Shown here: positions 37,576 to 64,000 of the stretch, in pieces
Numbering within the stretch: position 1 is the first letter of the stretch
Layout of the letters: each line of letters opens with the position of its first letter
Source of the DNA: Macrobrachium rosenbergii
Taxonomy: Eukaryota; Arthropoda; Malacostraca; Decapoda; Palaemonidae
Direction: 5' to 3'
DNA length: 64,000 nucleotides
Assembly (NCBI RefSeq): GCF_040412425.1
Contig: NC_089753.1
Span: forward strand, 43,210,913-43,274,912
Translations under genes and position numbers: made by a program
The notes under the pieces: generated by a model
What the model saw: the letters and a program-made list of their open reading frames with translations, nothing else
Told to the model about the DNA's origin: nothing
Databases searched by the model: none

Positions 37576-38837
37576 TGTACTTTGATTATCGACTAAAACT
37601 TAATCACTTTACAAATCTCTTCCCATAACTAGTAATTTCCCACTTTTCCGAGCGACATTTCACAATGAACTCACTACGAAATCTTTTTAGAAAGGTTATT
37701 CACTACGAAACGAACTATGCAATTTCCTCGCATGACATTAGAAAGATGTTAGTAAGGAATTTCTCCGCAGACAACGGTACATACACAAACCACGCGCTCT
37801 CTCAGAGGTTCGCAAAGCCCGAGAGCTGCCGCTTTCTATTGGGATTGAGCCGAGTGACTTACTGAAGTGAAGAAGAAGGAAGAAGGCATTCGACTTGTTC
37901 GGCTGCTCACTCACTGTGCTCAGCCCATCCGCCCCTAAGAGCCCCATTCTGCCCGACCAGATGCCCAGGAGCGCCCCTCCCCATCCCCTTACCCTCCCGC
38001 TTCCACTCTCTCTCTCTCTCTCCCCTCATGAAACCATTCGAACCATATGTACCTCATGAGGAGCTTAGGCACAAGGGGGAGGAGATAAGGTGGAGATGCT
38101 GGCTTGCCATGTGGGCAAGGCAGTGGGGTGGAGAGGATAGGAGAGGAGGAGGGTTGAAAGAAAGAGAGAGAAAAAAAAGGAAGGGGAGATCGCCTTGTGA
38201 ATCACAAGCCTTCGAACTCTTCTTTTTTCCCTTCCCACCTCAGGTTTCCTCGCGCGCGAGATGCCATGTCGTTTATTTTCTTTAGCGCAGAATTAGGACA
38301 ACTTGGCGTCCATGCATAATCTTGACGTAAATTGTTTCACAAGGCATTCTTTCCTGAGTCATCTGGCAGAGCCGCGTCCGACACTTTGTTCGAACTATAA
38401 ATACACCGAAGAAATCTTTATAGCGAAATTAAAAGAAAAAAAAAACCGGAATTCCGCCTACGAGTGTCGAGTCGTAACGGGCAGTTTGACGAGAAGGTAA
38501 ATTGACTGTTATAACTGATATTTAATCTAGAGATAATTAGAGGTAATTTTTACAGTAAGTTTGAATCTGGGCTTTCATCCTCCTTACAGGCCGTGATCTC
38601 GTGGTTGTATTGCTGATTAATCGATTGTATTGGGGAGGCGTTTTGATGTACACACTGTCGCAAAGAATTTAAGTCTGATACACGTCAGGATATTTATCTT
38701 ATGTTCACGGGTTTTTCGCCTTTGTATCTAAATTTCATCTCCGTGTAATTATTATTATTGCAGTTGTTGTTGTTGGCATACAGTGGGAGTGAGCACAGTA
38801 CATACATTGTAATATGTAAGTACTGTATATGTATATG

Positions 38838-38943
<106 letters not shown>

Positions 38944-40698
38944 AAAAAGTTTTTAAATGTTTGATTTTCACGGTCAATAAAAAGGTCATAAATGCGAAAT
39001 AATCAAACGGAGGTATGTAAGTGAGGTTAATGAAATTATATTAGCCACGAATGCTTTAGTGCTAACTGTTCACAGTGAATATATTTTAACTAAGTGTATA
39101 CATTCTTCGTTTGTCATTCTAATAACTAAAGTCATTCGTAAGGTAATGTAACTACAGCTATATAAAAGTGCTTCTAGTGCTTAAAATCTTAAACAGGACA
39201 GGTAGGCCGTTACATTGTATAACACGTATGATTGTTGTACAGCCACTTCTCAGTTTCATCTGTACGACTTTTAAGTGATTACAGCAGTTTGCAGTGAGGT
39301 AATCTCAATCCGTAAAATTTTGTTAGATCCAAATGTCATTTTGTGATTATCCTCTTCCCGTACATATCCTCTTCCCGTACAACGAGTTGTGGTTTTGTGA
39401 GCTTTGCAAAGAATGTTGATCGTAAGCATAAAGCAAAATCTGACGGTAAGTTGTTCTTGATACTAGCTACGTTGTTTAGTGTAATGAACACCAGTAACAT
39501 TTGTACCTAGCAAATTTGTCATGTTCAAAATTGGCGTAGAACAATCACGCATAGCTTCCCTGCATTTGACTGATAGAGAGACAATTGTGACAACTGAAGA
39601 ACCAGTTTTGGTTGTGTCCTGCCACAGAAACATTTATAGGTGTCTTTAAATTACAAATAATGGCCTCGAGCTGGTTTCGCCCGAATCCCCTAGACCTGAA
39701 GGCACGAGAGCGAGTCGCTTGCTTCTCTAAACCTAGACCTATGGTTCGATGTCAACCTCACCAGCCGCCCACCCTCCCCACCGGTGACCTCGCAACTTCT
39801 TGATTCCTTAATGTTTTTGGGTACGCTTTCCACTCAATGATTTGTGATCCAAAACTGAAGATGGGATTCAAAAACGCTAACTGCCCCGCTACGACACCAT
39901 CGAGTAATCACGGACTGGAAATGAATGAACGAATGACTTCTTCGGACATTATTGCTCATAGTTTGCGCACAACTTGGTATCATCGACGGGATCGAATGGT
40001 TGTTTTAATGTCCCTCTTCCTTAGCAACGACCGTCACAGCGAGGATTTTGACACGCTTGCTAGGCAAGATCTATGGAGACCGTTAGTTGATGGGCAGTCA
40101 TTTTTAACATTCTGATGAACCAAACGAAGTAATTCCGTCGATTTTCCAACAGAAGTCGAGAGCGTTGTCTGCGATTATAACACAAATTTGGCCATAGTTG
40201 CGGAAGAAAATAACGACTAATTGCACAATATTGTGACTACGATACGGAAATATGAAAATCGAAAATGAATTTTTACAGTGGCCTTCTCGGTGACGAGACT
40301 AAAAACAGAATCAACGGGAGTAGGTTTGTTTTTATTCTTCAGATATATGTGACACTGAGGTCGGGTAGGAAAAAAAATGGAAGAGCGACCATTGCCACTG
40401 TTAGAATTTGTTGTAACAAAATCTTTGAGAAATGCTAGTTTTGGTCAGTTTAGTGTTATCAGTCAGGTAGACTAATCACACTAGAAACAGTAGATTTAGT
40501 TCATACCACATAGCACTGAATATTTATACATTTAGAGTCATTCTGAATAAGGCTTTCCTTCTGTTAATAATTTAAGCATTTAGGTTCAGACGAAAGACAT
40601 AATTTGTGGTAAAGCAGCTGCAATAAAATACATACCTTGACTCTTTATGACCTACCATTATTCCATTATTCGAAGAAAGTTCATAGATGTGTTCTTAT

Positions 40699-40843
<145 letters not shown>

Positions 40844-42179
40844 AAAGGACATGGCCAAAGTAGAGACAGTTGATACTGATATTTTTTCTTTACTGTGATA
40901 AGCATGAATTAATCATGAAGTGAACACTTGTATAGTATATATAAAGTATTTCTGTTCATCAAGAAATGAGTAGTTTAATAAGCTGTTAGATAAAATCTAT
41001 ATTTTAAAAGTGCTATTTAGGCAAAAATATACTCATGCAAGAATATTATAAACTGCAAAACAATCTCGACCACAGAAATAATCGACAGCAAATGCTTAAA
41101 TTTGGTAAAGGCGGACAGTAAGCTAAACAGCTATTATAGTATTGTTTTCATTGAAAAAAAAAAACCTAGAAAACCATCTATTTTAATTCAGTAAACTGCT
41201 CTCGATAGTGAGTTAAGTTTCGAAAATATGAAGTCAAATTTTGTTTACAGAGCATAACGTCTGCTTCCGTGCGTGCAACTGCGTCACATGTACGCCTGGT
41301 AGCATGGGACTGGAAACCCGGAGATCTCATTGTATAGGTCAGCTTCCACTTCTGTGATATGGTATGTGCCCGAAAGTGGAATTTATTTCCACGTTTTCTT
41401 CCTAAAATCACGTTGTATTTATTTTTTGTATTCGAATTTTAACATTTACTTGATTTAGACGTGTTTTATACTTTTCAACTTTTTACCAGAATATCTACTT
41501 CATCGAAGAGTTTTAATTTTTTTTATTCTCTATTTTGGCAGCTTTGTTCACATAATTCCAAAGATTTGTAGAATGAGAACAAATTACGATAATTTGAAAA
41601 TATCGTTGTTTGTTTTATCAGATTTTCAGGTAGTAAATATCCTAAACCTATCGAAATAATGGAATATCGCAAAGATGTATTTTTATAATGTCATTGTTTT
41701 TGGATGAAATAGTGTATAAATTATTTATTACGATTTTGGGACTAACCCAGTTTGTTTATACAAAAGCCTGCAGACACTGAGAATTGAAATGTGTATCTGA
41801 TCTTCCTGAAACTAATTTACTTTCTTAATGGGTATTTTATAGACAAAAACTTAGTAGTTGTGGGGATAACAGTTTCTACCTACATAATACAAAATTTACT
41901 CTATTAATACAGTATATAGACAAAAACTTACAGTAGTAACCTAGTTGTAGGAACTTAATATACCTGTATAGACCAAAACAATGTACCCTATTTGTAGGAA
42001 AAACACAATTTTTACCGATAGAATACAGTATATAGGGTCATATTGCTTCCTTCTGAACTTGAGATTTGATTAATTGACGATAGAAGTCCACAATACCGAT
42101 ACAAAATCTTGCGGAACCTCGGAAGAAGAAGAAGGCAAGGAGGAAACTTGAAATCAAAGTAAACAAACAGTCCCACAGT

Positions 42180-42262
42180 CCGAAGTCATAGCAACAAGTG
42201 AACGCGGACGAAGCTTACGAAAGACATTTTTTTTCAGCAATGTGGAAGATTTATAGTAAATC
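42180..42262 (+). promoter_or_regulatory. CEP295 leader with an overlapping upstream ORF
   Basis: An ATG at 42240 opens an 18-codon frame (MWKIYSKSCQ...) ending in TGA at 42294-42296. It overlaps the main start at 42263 in another frame, so it could dampen translation. A TTTTTTTTCAG at 42229-42237 just before it also looks like a 3' splice site, so the true leader may begin at 42238 after an unseen non-coding exon. The transcription start is unknown. Confidence 0.4.

Positions 42263-64000
<21,738 letters not shown>

Noticed and set aside
39612..40115. Two short plus-strand frames in the intergenic spacer
   Set aside because: No family similarity, no matched splice sites, and length within chance expectation.

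Overview
This window is a piece of an arthropod nuclear genome, almost certainly a decapod crustacean. The genes are split by spliceosomal introns. Dinucleotide repeats, mostly (AT)n and (CT)n, are very dense. The same few SINE-like and hairpin-type repeats recur many times across introns and intergenic DNA. From memory these repeats resemble those of palaemonid shrimps, but I could not check that. I see no bacterial, viral or organellar genes, no CRISPR array and no complete autonomous transposon.

Two genes are supported, and they are divergent. (1) On the minus strand, the first coding exon (37575 down to 36387) and a second exon (937 down to 260) are joined by a predicted 35.4-kb intron with matching splice phase. 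They encode the first 622 residues of a proline-rich, serine-rich, SH3-ligand-like scaffold protein that I cannot name. The gene continues left of the window. (2) On the plus strand, eight exons from 42263 to the right edge encode 1,046 residues of a centriole protein of the CEP295 (Drosophila Ana1) family. All seven introns have GT-AG ends and compatible phases. The gene continues past position 64000.

Layout: 1-938 holds exon 2 of the minus gene. 938-36386 is its giant intron, filled with microsatellites, minisatellites, foldback structures and most of the dispersed repeats. 36387-37575 is exon 1. 37576-42262 is the intergenic head-to-head spacer. 42263-64000 is CEP295, whose introns carry a hairpin MITE, a tRNA-derived SINE, a three-layer nested transposon block (53.6-56.8 kb), a LINE tail and further tandem repeats.

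The main repeat families are: family A, a roughly 300-bp SINE-like element with ten copies plus one split relic, most flanked by 7-16 bp target duplications; family B, a tRNA-derived SINE with a 9-bp duplication; family C, a second tRNA-derived SINE; family D, a hairpin MITE with six copies; a TTAA-flanked piggyBac-like non-autonomous element with an internal 0.37-kb tandem array and a MITE nested inside it; a second MITE at 62.7 kb; and the 3' end of a non-LTR retrotransposon. I found no new multi-gene system. The most informative content is the CEP295 gene model, the giant intron, and the readable history of nested and rearranged repeats.
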